A stretch of 64,000 bases of DNA from contig NC_063184.1 of assembly GCF_023159225.1 (NCBI RefSeq), positions 12,079,528 through 12,143,527 on the forward strand, given 5' to 3'. Source of the DNA: Perognathus longimembris pacificus. Lineage: Eukaryota > Chordata > Mammalia > Rodentia > Heteromyidae. Below the pieces are notes generated by a model. It was not told where the DNA came from. It saw only the letters and a list, made by a program, of their open reading frames with translations, and searched no databases. Shown here piece after piece: positions 24,242-35,320 of the stretch. How positions within the stretch are numbered: position 1 is the first letter of the stretch; every line of letters starts with the position of its first letter. The position numbers were made by a program, and so were the translations under genes.

Positions 24242-24600
24242 CACAAGTTTAGGCTAGTCACAGCAGAGGATCACAATACCCTTATGAACACATAAGATGA
24301 TGCTAAGTGAAATGAACTCCATGTTATGGAAACGACTGTTATATCACTGTTGTAATTACTTTCAACATGTGATGTGAAACCATAGCTTCTATTATTGATG
24401 ACCCTCTTGTATCCCCTTCCTGTGGTTGTACCTGCACTATCTCTGTATCTTATCTGAGTACATTGGAAACTGTGTATACTGGTATTACAACTAGGAAAGT
24501 GAAAGGAAATACCAAAACCGAGAGACACAGGGTAAAAAGACAAATGACTACAAAAGCAGTACTTGCAAAACTGTTTGGTGTAAATCAACTGAACAACTCA

Positions 24601-24648
24601 TGGGGGGAAAGAGAAAGGGGGAGTGGGAGGGGGAATGAGGGAGGAGGT
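24601..24648 (+). other. Potential G-quadruplex tract in L1 3' UTR
   Basis: G-runs gggggg, ggggg, ggg, ggggg and ggg are separated by A-rich loops, in the same position as in the other L1 3' UTRs in the window. Confidence 0.65.
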
Positions 24649-24752
24649 AACAAACAGTACAAGAAATGTATCCAATGCCTAACGTATGAAACTGTAACCT
24701 CTCTGTACATCACTTTCACAAAAAAACTTTGAAAAAAAAAGTTGGAATTCCT

Positions 24753-25258
24753 GAAAAGTACAATTCTTATTAGAGAGGAGTTGTGAAGTTTGTTTGGTTT
24801 CCTATTTTAAAATACTGTACTTTAACAAATACTTATGATTTACATTTGTTAGTTTCAAGGATTTCTAGAACTAACTTTCAAGGAATCTAATGCAAGATTT
24901 TTTTCACAATTATTTAGTTCTAGATTAAGTACCAATGTTTCCGGCTTCATCTCTTTCAGAGACAGAAGAGAACTGCCTGGAAATGTCCAGTACCTTGTGA
25001 TTGCTTCAGGTTCTTTATGTGAACTGCATCTTTGTCATAGATATCTTAGAATCTAGAAATTCCTAGAATCTTGAGTCTGATGTGTTATTTATTTGAATGT
25101 CATCCTTTCTTTTACTTCTGGTTTTACTTTATATGAAGTAGGCCAAGTTTTACATGTAGCCCAACCCCCACAATAGAGTGTTTACTGCTACCTAAATACA
25201 ATTTTAAAATACTCAGCTGATTGGTAAGTTGGCTCTAAGTTATGGTTCATGCTAAGAT

Positions 25259-25262
<4 letters not shown>
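24753..25262. other. Unique non-coding DNA
   Basis: No feature recognised between the L1 and the GT array. Confidence 0.4.

Positions 25263-25311
<49 letters not shown>
25263..25311 (+). repeat. (GT)n microsatellite
   Basis: About 24 GT units adjoining the 3' end of an antisense SINE, so it is CA on the SINE sense strand. Confidence 0.97.
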
Positions 25312-25312
<1 letters not shown>

Positions 25313-25314
25313 TG

Positions 25315-25548
25315 TGTTGGTTACTGGTTCTTGAATTTAGGGCCTGAGCACTGTCCCTTTGCATTTTTTGCTCAGAGTTAGTGTTCTATCACTTGAGTCA
25401 GAATTGTTCTTCCAGCTTTCTTATAGCTCATTGGAGATAAAAATCTTACAGGTTTTCTTTAATCTTTCTATAGTTTTTCAATAATCTTGTACAATTTAGC
25501 CTCCTGAGTAGCTAGGATTACAGGTGTGAGCCACTAGCAACTGGCTTA
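25315..25548 (-). mobile_element. B1-like/Geo dimeric SINE
   Basis: Antisense: tactggttcttgaatttagg, gcctgagcactgtccctttg, then ttatagctcattggagataa and the 7SL-like half with gagtagctaggattacaggt and gtgagccact. A T-rich internal stretch at 25450-25490 replaces part of the left half. Confidence 0.85.
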
Positions 25549-25918
25549 AACTTCAGACTTCACCAAAGAAAATTCTCGACTAGTATCACTCAAAGTATAT
25601 GAGACAATGTTAAACACTGAATATGAGAAAAGAAAATTCTTTCTGCTGATGGCATGCAGACTAATGACTGTTTTGAAATATTATCATAATTAGGATAATC
25701 TAGTGTTCCTTCCTAGTGGTTAACTTGAAATATTTTTACAACTATGAACTGTATAAAATATTTTAGGAGTCTCAATTTGACTTAAATTTTTGTTATAATT
25801 TATATTTCAGAATTTAATTATTGGTTTCATCTCATCCTAATATTTAATTTTGATACCCCTTCTCTTCCAAATTTAAGGGAAAGTTTGTCTATCAACTCTA
25901 ACACATCAGACATCTCAC
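25549..25918. other. Unique AT-rich DNA
   Basis: No feature recognised. Confidence 0.4.
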
Positions 25919-25928
25919 TAGGCAGTTC
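25919..25928 (+). repeat. TSD of inverted L1, left copy
   Basis: taggcagttc recurs at 28499-28508, and a T-rich run follows on both sides, so the duplication may be slightly longer. Confidence 0.85.
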
Positions 25929-26437
25929 TTTTTTTTTTCTTATTTATTGTGAAAGTGATGCACAGAGAGGTTACAGTTTCATACGTTAGGCATTGGATAC
26001 ATTTCTTGTACTGTTACCTCCTCCCTCATTCCCCCGTCCCACTCCCCCTTTCTCTTTCACCCCAGGAGTTGTTCAGTTGGTTTACATCAAACAGTTTTGC
26101 AAGTACTGCTTTTGTAGTCATTTGTCTTTTTACCCTGTGTCTCTCGGTTTTGGTATTTCCTTTCACTTTCCTAGTTGTAATACCAGTATACACAGTTTCC
26201 AATGTACTCAGATAAGATACAGAGATAGTGCAGGTACAACCACAGGAAGGGGATACAAGAGGGTCATCAATAATAGAAGCTATGGTTTCACATCACATGT
26301 TGAAAGTAATTACAACAGTGATATAACAGTCGTTTCCATAACATGGAGTTCATTTCACTTAATATCATCTTATGTGTTCATAAGGGTATAGCTATTGGGC
26401 TCTTGTGATCCTCTGCTGTGACTAGCCTAAACTTGTG

Positions 26438-27660
26438 CTAATTATTCCCTATGAAGGAGACCATAGAGTCCATGTTTCTTTGGGTCTGGCTCACTTCACT
26501 TAGTATAATTTTTTCCAAGTCCTTCCATTTCCTTACGAATGGGGCAATGTCATTCTTTTGATAGAGGCATAAAATTCCATTGTGTATATGTACCACATTT
26601 TCCTTATCCATTCGTCTACTGAGGGGCATCTGGGTTGGTTCCATATTCTAGCTATGACAAATTGTGCTGCGATGAACATTGTTGTGTTGGTGGCTTTAGT
26701 GTGTTCTTGTTTGTAGTCTTTTGGGTAGATGCCAAAAAGTGGGGCTGCTAGGTCATAGGGGAGCTCTATGTTTAGCCTTCTGAGGAATCTCCATACCGCT
26801 TTCCAGAGTGGCTGAACCAGTTTACATTCCCACCAACAAGGAAGTAGGGTTCCCTTTTGGCCACATCCCCTCCAACATTTATTATTGTTAGTTTTCTTGA
26901 TATAGGACATTCTTCCTGGGATGAGATGGAATCTCAATGTTGTTTTGATTTGCATTTCTTTTATGGCCAGTGATGTAGAGCATTTTTTCATATATCTCTT
27001 GGCCATTCTCATTTCCTCATCAGAGAAGTCTCTTTTTAAGTCTTTAGCCCACTTGTTGAGAGGCTGTTGGTTCTTCACAGTTTTGTTTTGAAGGAATGTA
27101 ATTTTTTTAGTTGTGCATATATTTTAGAAATGATACCTTTGTCTGTTGTATGGCCAGTAAAGATCTTTTCCCAATCTGTGGGCTTTCTGTTTATCTTGCA
27201 AGCTAGGACGTTTGCCCTGCAGAAGCTCTGCAGTTTGATGCAGTCCCATTTGTCCAACCTTTCCTTGATTTCTGGGTCTTTGTTAAGGAAGTTCTGTCCT
27301 GTGCCAAGGATCCCAAGCCTTTCTCCTACTCCTTCTTTTAGTTTCTTCAGGGTATCTGTTTTAATTTTGAGGTTTTTGATCCATTTGGAATTGATTTTGG
27401 TGCAGGGTGATATGTGAGGATCTTGTTTTTAGTTTGTTGCAGGTGTTGAACCAGTTTTGCCAGCACCATTTGTTAAAGAGGCTATCTTTCTTCCATCCTA
27501 TTTTTTTTTAGCTCCTTTATCAAAGATTAAGTAGGAACAGTTCTGTGGGTTCATTTCTGGGTCTTCAATCCTGTTCCACTGGTCTTCAGTCTTGCTCTGG
27601 TGCCAATACCAAGCTCTTTTTATTACTATAGCTTTGTAATACAGCTTGAAGTTTGGTATT
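26438..27660 (-). pseudogene. L1 ORF2 C-terminal part, disrupted
   Basis: Reads antisense from [12 protein letters not shown] through WDCIKLQSF, a TGA near 27076, then an open 181-codon run (27078 to 26533) containing [10 protein letters not shown] and the [20 protein letters not shown] motif. A one-base loss near 26557 shifts the frame before the EVSQTQRNMDSM end. The TGA, the adjacent one-base loss and the late loss are shared with the 23.5-kb copy. Confidence 0.9.
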
Positions 27661-28498
27661 GTAAATGTAATCCACCACATCGACCAGAACCACGTGGTTA
27701 TATCTCTGGATGCAGAAAAGGCATTCGATAAAATCCAGCATCCATTTATGCTAAAAGCCCTGGAAAAATTAGGATTCCAGGGAACACTCTTGAATATAAT
27801 AAAGGCAGTAAATGACAAATCAACAACAAGAATAATTCTAAACGGTGAAAAGCTAAAGCCATTCTCTTAAAATCAGGAGCAAGACAGGGATGTCCGCTCT
27901 CTCTCCCACCTTCAACATAGTACTAGAATTCCTAGCCAGAACAATTAGGCAAGAAGAAAACATAAAGGGGATCCAAATAGGAAAAGATGAAGTTAAACTT
28001 TCTCTCTTTGCAGATGACATGATCCTACACATAAAGAACCCCATAAACTCTACTCCCAAGCTACTAGAGCTGATCCAAAACTTTGGCAGAGTTGCAGGAT
28101 ATAAAATAAACCCTCAAAAATCAATGGCATTTCTAAATGCTAATAACCCGAAGACCAAGGCTAAAATCAGTAAAGCAACTGCTTTTGCAATAGCCTCAAA
28201 AAACATAAAATACCTAGGAATAACCTTAACCAAAGAAGTGAAAGACCTCGATGATGAGAACTTTAAAAACATGAAAAACGAAATTAAGGCAGAACTAAGG
28301 AAATGGAAAAAACTCCCATGCTCCTGGATTGAGAGGATTAATATAGTCAAAATTGCAATATTGCCAAAGGCTATCTACAAATTCAATGCAATACCCATTA
28401 ATATCCCAACACCATTTTTTAATGAAATAGAGGAAGCAAAACAGAAATTCATATGGAACAATAAAAGACCCAGAATAGCAAAAACAATCCTAAGCAGA
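27661..28498 (+). pseudogene. L1 ORF2 reverse-transcriptase part, inverted segment
   Basis: Sense-strand ORF2 with [14 protein letters not shown], a one-base loss near 27868, [20 protein letters not shown], the catalytic FADDMIL motif near 28006-28030 and [14 protein letters not shown]. The FADD box is intact, but the segment is an inverted fragment with no start and no downstream domain, so it is not functional. Confidence 0.92.
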
Positions 28499-28508
28499 TA
28501 GGCAGTTC
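28499..28508 (+). repeat. TSD of inverted L1, right copy
   Basis: Second copy of taggcagttc. It abuts the inverted ORF2 segment. Confidence 0.85.
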
Positions 28509-28767
28509 ATTTTTAAGAACAGAAGTTCACAGGGAACATAACTAAACTTTACCTTCTTCCATGGGTATAATTTATCAATTTCTAACTTTATGGGACTGAA
28601 AAAAGTAAATAATAGTGCATTTTACAAAGCACATTGGGAAATGGCATATTTTTAACTTAACAAGTTTCAAAAATAGAGTAGAATTCTAGCCTTGAAAGTT
28701 TGAAAATCTTTTTCAGTAATCTCTAAAAGAATTCACATCACAGGTCTGTCTTTCTGAATTCCTTTGT

Positions 28768-28781
28768 TCTGCTGGATATTT
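28768..28781 (+). repeat. TSD of full-length L1, left copy
   Basis: tctgctggatattt is repeated exactly at 36942-36955. It sits just outside the poly-T (antisense A-tail). Confidence 0.95.
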
Positions 28782-29294
28782 TTTTTTCAAATTTTTATTA
28801 TCAAACTGATGTACAGAGAGGTTACAGTTTCATACTTTAGGCATTGGATACATTTCTTGTACTGTTTGTTACCTTGTCCCTCATACCCCCTACCTTCTCC
28901 CCCTCTCCATCCCCCCCCCTGAGGTGTTCAGTTCACTAACACCAAACAGTTTTGCAAGCATTGCTTTTGTAGTTGTTTGTCTTTTTTTACCCTGTGTCTC
29001 TCAAATTTGGTATTCCCTTTGAATTTCCTACTTCTAATACCAGTAAACAGGGTTTCCAATATACTGAGATAAGATTACAGAGATAGTGTAGGTACAACCA
29101 CAGGAAGGTGATACAAGAACATCATCAATAATAGAAGCTACAGATACACATGGGCAGTTGAAAGTAGTTACAATTGTGATATAACAATTGTTTCCATCAC
29201 ATGGAGTTCATTTCACTTAGCATCATCTTATGTGTTCATAAGGGTATAGCTATTGGGCCTTGTGATGCTCTGCTATGACTTGCCTAAACCTGTA

Positions 29295-32200
29295 CTAATT
29301 ATTCCCAATAAGGGAGACCATAGAGTCCATGTTTCTTTGGGTCTGGCTCACTTCACTTAGCATAACTTTTTCCAAGTCCTTCCATTTCCTTACAAATGGA
29401 ACAATGTCATTCTTTCTGATAGAGGCATAAAATTCCATTGTGTATATGTACCACATTTTCCTGATCCATTCGTCTACTGAGGGGCATCTGGGTTGGTTCC
29501 AGATTCTCGCTATGACAAATTGTGCTGCGATGAACATTGTTGTGCTGGTGGCATTACTGTGATTTTGTTTGTGGTCTTTGAATAGATACCCAAAAGCGGG
29601 GCTGCTGGGTCATAGGGGAGTTCTATATTTAGCCTTCTGAGGAATCTCCATACTGCTTGCCAGAGTGGCTGAACCAGTTTACATTCCCACCAACAAGGAA
29701 GTAGGGTTCCCTTTTGGCCACATCCCCTCCAACAACTGTTATTGTTAGTTTTCTTGATATATGACATTCTTACTGGGGTGAGATGGAATCTCAGTGTTGT
29801 TTTGATTTGCATTTCTTTTATGGCCAGTGATGTAGAGCATTTTTTCATATGTCTCTTGGCCATTCTCATTTCCTCATCAGAGAAGTCTCTTTGTAAGTCT
29901 TTAGCCCACTTGATGAGGGGGCTATTGGTTCTTTGCAGTTTTGTTTTGGAAGAAGGAAATTTTTTTAGTTCTGCATATATTTTAGATATGAGGCCTTTGT
30001 CTGTTGAATGGCCGGTAAAGATCTTCTCCCAGTCTGTGGGCTTTCTGTTTATCTTGCGAGCTATGTCCTTTGCCATGCAGAAGCTCTGCAGTTTGATGCA
30101 GTCCCATTTGTCCAAACTTTCTTTGATTTGTAGCCTTTCTGGGTCTTTGTTAAGGAAGTTCTGTCCTGTGCCCAGGAGCCCAAATGTTTCTCCTACTCCT
30201 TCCTTTAGGGTTTTCAGGGTGTCTGTTTTGATTTCGAGGTCTTTAATCCATTTGGAATTGATTTTGGTGCAGGGTGATATATAAGGATCTAGTTTTAGTT
30301 TGTTGCATGTGTTGAACCAATTTTGCCAGCACCACTTGTTAAAGAGACTATCTTTCTTCCATACTATTGTTTTAGCTTCTTTATCAAAGATTAAGTAGGG
30401 GTAGTTCTGTGGGGTCATTTCTGGGTCTTCAATTCTGTTCCATTGGTCTTCCGGCCTGTTCCGGTCCCAAAACCAAGCTATTTTTATTACTATAGCTTTA
30501 TAATACAGCTTGAAGTTGGGTATTGTAATTCATCCAGCACTGTTCTTTCTGCTTAGGAGTGTTTTTGCTATTCTAGGTCTTTTATTGTTCCATATGAATT
30601 TCTGGATTGCTTCTTCTATTTCATTAAGAAATGGTGTTGGGATATTAATGGGTATTGCATTGAATTTGTACATAGCCTTTGGCAATATTGCCATTTTGAT
30701 TATATTAATTCTCCCAATCCAGGAGCATGGGAGGTTTTTCCATTTCCTTAGTTCTGACTTAATTTCGTTTTTCAAGCTTTTAAAGTTCTCATCAAAGAGG
30801 TCTTTCACTTCTTTGGTTAAGGTTATTCCTAGGTATTTTATGTTTTTGGGGGCTATTGCAAAAGGAGTTGCTTTCCTGATTTCAGCCTCGGTCTTCTTGT
30901 CGTTAGCATAGAGAAAGGCCGTTGATTTTTGAAGGTTTATTTTATATCCTGCAACTTTGCCAAAGTTTTGGATCAGCTCTAGTAGCTTGGGGGTAGAGTC
31001 TATGGGATTCTTTAGGTATAGGATCATGTCATCTGCAAAGAGAGAAAGCTTAACTTCATCTTTTCCTATTTGGATCCCCTTTATATTTTCTTCTTGCCTA
31101 ATTGCTCTGGCTAGGAATTCTAGTACTATGTTGAAGAGCAGGGGAGAGAGTGGACATCCCTGCCTTGTTCCTGATTTTAAAGGGAATGGCTTTAGTTTTT
31201 CACCATTTAGAGTTATGCTAGTTGTTGGTTTGTCATAAACTGCCTTGATAATATTCCAGAATGTTCTCTGGAATACCAGTTTTTCCAGGGCTTTTAGCAT
31301 AAATAGGTGCTGGATATTATTGAACGCTTTTTCCGCATCCAGAGATAAAACCATGTGGTTCTTTACCTTGCTCTGGTTGATGTGGTGGATTACATTAATT
31401 GACTTGCGTATATTAAACCAACTTTGCATCCCTGGGATGAATCCAGTTTAATCGTGGTGTATGATTTTTTTGATGACCTGTTGAAGTCGATTGGCCAGAA
31501 TTTTGTTGAGAATTTTTGAATCTATGTTCAACAGGGAGATCGATCTATAGTCCTCTTTCCGTGATGAGTCCCTGCCTGGTTTTGGGATGAGGGTTATACT
31601 GGCTTCATAGAATGAGTCTGGAAGTGAACGTTCTCTTTCAATTTCATTGAAGAGTTTGAGAAATATTGGAGTGAGTTCTGTTTTGAAGGCCTTGTAAAAT
31701 TCTGCAGTGAATCCGTCTGGACCTGGGCTTTTCTTGGATGGGAGATCATATATTGCCGTTTCTATTTCAATACTGGGTATGGGTCTGTTTAGAAGGTTGA
31801 AATCTTCATGTTTAATTTTGGGGATATGAATTTTTTCTAGGAAATCATCCATTTCTTCCAAGTTCTCGAATTTGTTGGCATAAAGTTTTGTAAAATAGTC
31901 CCTTATTATTTTCTGAATTTAGGTTATTTCTGTGGTGATGTTACCTGTTTCATCTCTTATCTTGTTTATTTGAGTCTGTTGCCTTCGTTTCTTGGTCAGG
32001 TTTGCCAGGGGTCTGTCTATCTTGTTGACTTTTTCAAAGAAGCAACTCTTTGTTTTGTTGATTTTTTGATGTTTTTTTTTTGTGTCTAATTGACTTAATT
32101 CTGATTTGATTTTAATTATTTGCTTCCGTCTATTGACGTGGGGTTTGGCTTGTTGTTCTCTCTCAAGGAAATTAAGATGCTTCTCTAAATTACTGAATTG

Positions 32201-33132
32201 CTGTTTGTCCAGTTTATTGAAGTATGCACTCAGAGATATAAATTTTCCTCTGAGTACTGCCTTTGCTGTGTCCCAAAGGAGCTGGTACTTTGTGTCCTCA
32301 AGTTGGTTGAATTCAATAAACATTTGAATTTCCGTTTTAATTTCTTCAATGACCCTCTGATGGTTCAGCAGTATGTTGTTTAGTCTCCATGAATTGTAGT
32401 ATTTTCTGTGGTGGCTGATTGAGTTGAGCTCTAATTTTATTCCATTGTGGTCTGAGAGAATGCAAGGAATGGTTTTGATACTTTTGAATTTGTAGAGATT
32501 TTCTTTGTGCCCTAAGATGTGATCTATTTTGAAGAATGTTCCATGTGCTGCGGAGAAGAAGTTGTATTCTCTTGTTGCTGGGTGGATTATTCTGTAGATG
32601 TCGGTTAAGTCTAGTTGGTCTATGCAATTATTAAGATCTGTGTTTTTTTTGTTCAGTTTTTGGCGTGTTGATCTGTCCAGAGGTGATAGTGAGGCATTAA
32701 AGTCCCCAACTATCAATGTGTTTGGGTCTATGAGTGTTTATAGAGTGAGTAGTGTTTGTTTGATGAAGTTGGGTGCTCCTGCATTTGGAGTGTAGATATT
32801 TAGAATGGTTATATCTTCCTGTAGGAGAGATCCCTTTTCTAGTTTGTAGTAATTTCTTTGTCTCTTCTTACCTTTTTTAATTTGAAGTCAATTTTGTCTG
32901 ATACTAGGATTGCAACTCCAGCCTGCTTATGGGGGCCATTTGCTTGATAGATTTGATTCCAGCCTTTCACTTTGAGATGTTTGCTTTTGCTGGATAGATG
33001 TGTCTCTTGGAGGCAGCAGAAAGATGGATTTTGGTTTTTGATCCAACTTATGAGCCTATTTCGTTTGATTGGAGAATTAAGTCCATTAATGTTGACAGTT
33101 AGGATTGAGAGATGATCGTTTGTTCCTTTCAT
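29295..33132 (-). pseudogene. L1 ORF2 (endonuclease/reverse transcriptase), inactivated
   Basis: Starts at ATG 33132 (MKGTNDHLSILTVNINGLNS). The endonuclease landmarks NINGLNS, QETHL, VGDFN and SDHNG are present. The reverse-transcriptase landmarks [14 protein letters not shown] and FADDMILYL are present, as is the C-terminal [20 protein letters not shown] motif. Length including stops is about 1,279 codons, normal for a rodent L1. Defects seen: frameshift near 32840-32860, stops at 32738-32740, 31919-31921, 31448-31450 and 30530-30532, and a one-base loss near 29577. In intact form it would nick DNA and copy L1 RNA by target-primed reverse transcription. Confidence 0.95.
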
Positions 33133-33184
33133 TATCACTATCTTGCTTAAAGCTGTGTCTTCCCATTTCTTGATCTGATGTTTA

Positions 33185-34511
33185 CTATTTAGGGTTCGTT
33201 TCTCTGTCTGTATTGGGATCTTGATTATTTTCCCTGTATAGTACATCTTTGAGGATTTTCTGTAAAGCTGATTTGGTGGAGATATATTGTTTCAGTTTTT
33301 CCTTCCTGTGGAAGACTTTTATTTGACCTTCGGCTATGAATGAGAGTTTGGCTGGGTACAGAATTCTTGGTTGGTAGTTATTTTTATTTAGTGTTTGGTA
33401 TACTTCATTCCAGGCTCTCCGTGCTTTCATGGTCTCTGCTGAGAAGTCTGGGGTAATTCTGATTGCTTTTCCTTTATATGTGATTGTTTTCTTCTCCCTA
33501 ACAGCTTTAAGGATTCTTTCCTTGTACTCTACTGATCCTGTTTTAATCACAATGTGTCGGTGGGATGTCCTATTCTGGTCTGGTCGGTTTGGGGTTCTAA
33601 ATGCTTCTTGTATCTGTATAGGCCTTTCCTTCTGGATATGTGGGAAGTTCTCAGCTAATATTCTGTTAAATAGATTGCCTATCCCATTAACCTCTTTCTC
33701 CAAGCTTTCCTCAATACCTATTATCCTTAAATTGGGCTTCTTGATCGTGTCTTGAATCTCCTGTAGCGATCTGTTTTGTTGATTGGACTGGATTTGTATT
33801 GATTTTTTATCTTTCTCCATAGAATCTAAGGAATCTTCAGCTCCTGAGATTTGATCCTCTGCTTCAGTTAGTCGGGACTGTAGGCTAGCTACTTGATTTC
33901 GAATCTCTTTTCCTTCTTACTGGTCTTTCCTGATGATTCCCATGTCATTTCTTAGGTCTTGTATGGATTTCTTTACTTCATTAACTTCATTACTTTGGTT
34001 TTGATTGTTGTCTCTCAAGTCTTTAAGCTGGGTAGCTATCTTTTCATTTGACTCTTGAAGTTCATTTATCCTTCTATTTGTGGATGCCGTGAAATTCTCC
34101 ATTAATTTTTGCTTTGCCTCCTCACGCTCTAACATAATTGACTGAAGAGATTCAAACTTTTCATTTATCATGTTTGTCAGTAGACTTTGTAGAGCATTTT
34201 GGGGGTTCTCTTTTTTTTTTTTTTTTTTTTTTTGCCAGTCCTGGGCCTTGGACTCAGGGCCTGAACACTGTCCCTGGCTTCCTTTTGCTCAAGGCTAGCA
34301 CTCTGCCACTTGAGCCACAGCGCCGCTTCTGGCCGTTTTCTGTATATGTGGTGCTGGGGAATCGAACCTAGGGCCTCGTGTATCCGAGGCAGGCACTCTT
34401 GCCGCTAGGCTATATGCCCAGCCCCGATTGGGGGTTCTCTTCTATGTCTTTGCTTGACTGCTCTGCTTCCTGCTTGTTTTGAGTGGGGGATAAGACTTCA
34501 TTGTTTGCCAT
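33185..34511 (-). pseudogene. L1 ORF1 (RNA-binding chaperone), interrupted by SINE and a stop
   Basis: The ATG lies at 34509-34511 (MANNEVLSP). The N-terminal part is split by an IDL-Geo SINE and resumes with the same NPQ-coding bases duplicated by the TSD. A coiled-coil-like stretch rich in E, K, Q, N follows (34171-33917), then a TAA at 33917-33919. The RNA-binding region has PNLRIIGIEE and the C-terminal region has ARRAWNEVYQTL and PRILYPAKLSF, ending with TAG at 33185. Length net of the SINE fits a normal ORF1. In intact form it forms trimers that coat L1 RNA. Confidence 0.94.
34211..34425 (-). mobile_element. IDL-Geo SINE inside L1 ORF1, with TSD
   Basis: Starts with a long T-run, then tgccagtcctgggccttgga, ctcaaggctagcactctgcc, the linker tctgtatatgtggtgctggg and the ID-like half ending cccagcccc. 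Flanking copies of ttgggggttctct (about 34198-34210 and 34428-34440) are the TSD. The insertion is younger than its host L1. Confidence 0.95.
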
Positions 34512-35320
34512 CTTTCTTGTGTTCCTTCTGCCCATTTGAATTGGGAATGCCAGTCAACCAGCACCTGTGAGCACCGTTTAAGACCCAAAGCAGCCCTTAC
34601 CAAACACTGTTGTGTAAATCTTACAAGTTCACAATTATATACAGATACCTTGTATACCTGTCTATAAAATTAGATTTGGTGTTCCTAAAGAATACAATTT
34701 CAATTTAACAACCGATCCTGGGCCCTGTATTCAGTAGTTACTTATTTACTGTTACAACCCTGTACGCAATTCTTGTTTTTATATTAAGTTCTTTTAGGAC
34801 TGGCTTTCTCTATGAACCCCTTTGATTCACTTGGATTAAGCTGGGATACCCTCTATCCAATAACCAGGAGTCAATGGAACCTGCAGGTCCAGGCAGTAAG
34901 TCAGGAGGGTAAGTTGGAGGTAGTAAAGAGAATAGAGTAAAATGTATTGGGGGGGGGGGTGGTGGTGATTTGGGTTTAGTTTCAGTGACGTGGAAATGTG
35001 TACAAAAGTAGAATCAGTAGAAAGAACAAGGTTAAAATGATAGACAATGGAGAGTTAGCAGTAAAGAGTGGAGGTGTTATTCATCGGAAAGTAATTTTCA
35101 AAGAAAGAGAACACAAAGAGAGAAATAAAGTAAAAATACTGGAAGACAGATGCACAAAACAGAGAAAAATTATTTTAAAAAGAAAATAAAGAAAAAGGAA
35201 AAAAAACAGAAAAGGAACAACCCAAACAAATAAAAACTTGATAAAACAAACCGGTAAAAATGGAAAACAAACAAACAAACAAAAAACCAAGGACATTTCT
35301 GAAGTGAAAAAATTAAAAAG

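Larger units (their letters stand above)
23511..24733 (+). mobile_element. 5'-truncated L1 (subfamily A), with TSD
   Basis: A 1.2-kb sense L1 containing the ORF2 C-terminal region, the 3' UTR with a G-rich tract (24601-24648) and an A-rich tail. It is bracketed by a perfect 19-bp TSD, so both ends are certain. It begins inside ORF2 at the KIFTGH-type block just past the middle of the C-terminal domain. Its 3' UTR is nearly identical to the copy at 25.9 kb and differs at several sites from those at 28.8 and 35.3 kb. Confidence 0.96.
25929..28498 (-). mobile_element. L1 (subfamily A) with 5' inversion (twin priming)
   Basis: A single insertion bounded by one TSD. The 3' part (25929 to about 27660) is antisense: poly-T, 3' UTR with a C-rich tract, then ORF2 C-terminal sequence. 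The rest (about 27661-28498) is sense-oriented ORF2 reverse-transcriptase sequence. The sense part ends at the RIAKTILSR block and the antisense part starts at the [10 protein letters not shown] block, which are neighbours in an intact ORF2 apart from about 15-18 missing bases. That is the expected footprint of twin priming with a small junction deletion. Confidence 0.93.

Noticed and set aside
27067..27417. 116-codon plus-strand frame
   Set aside because: Antisense shadow of the ORF2 part of the inverted L1.
29742..30284. 180-codon plus-strand frame inside the L1
   Set aside because: Antisense shadow of the L1 ORF2 C-terminal region.
30515..30540. Apparent break in ORF2 that looked like a second inversion or deletion
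   Set aside because: Reading across shows the frame continues after one TGA, so it is a point nonsense change.
33429..33755. 108-codon plus-strand frame
   Set aside because: Antisense shadow of L1 ORF1.
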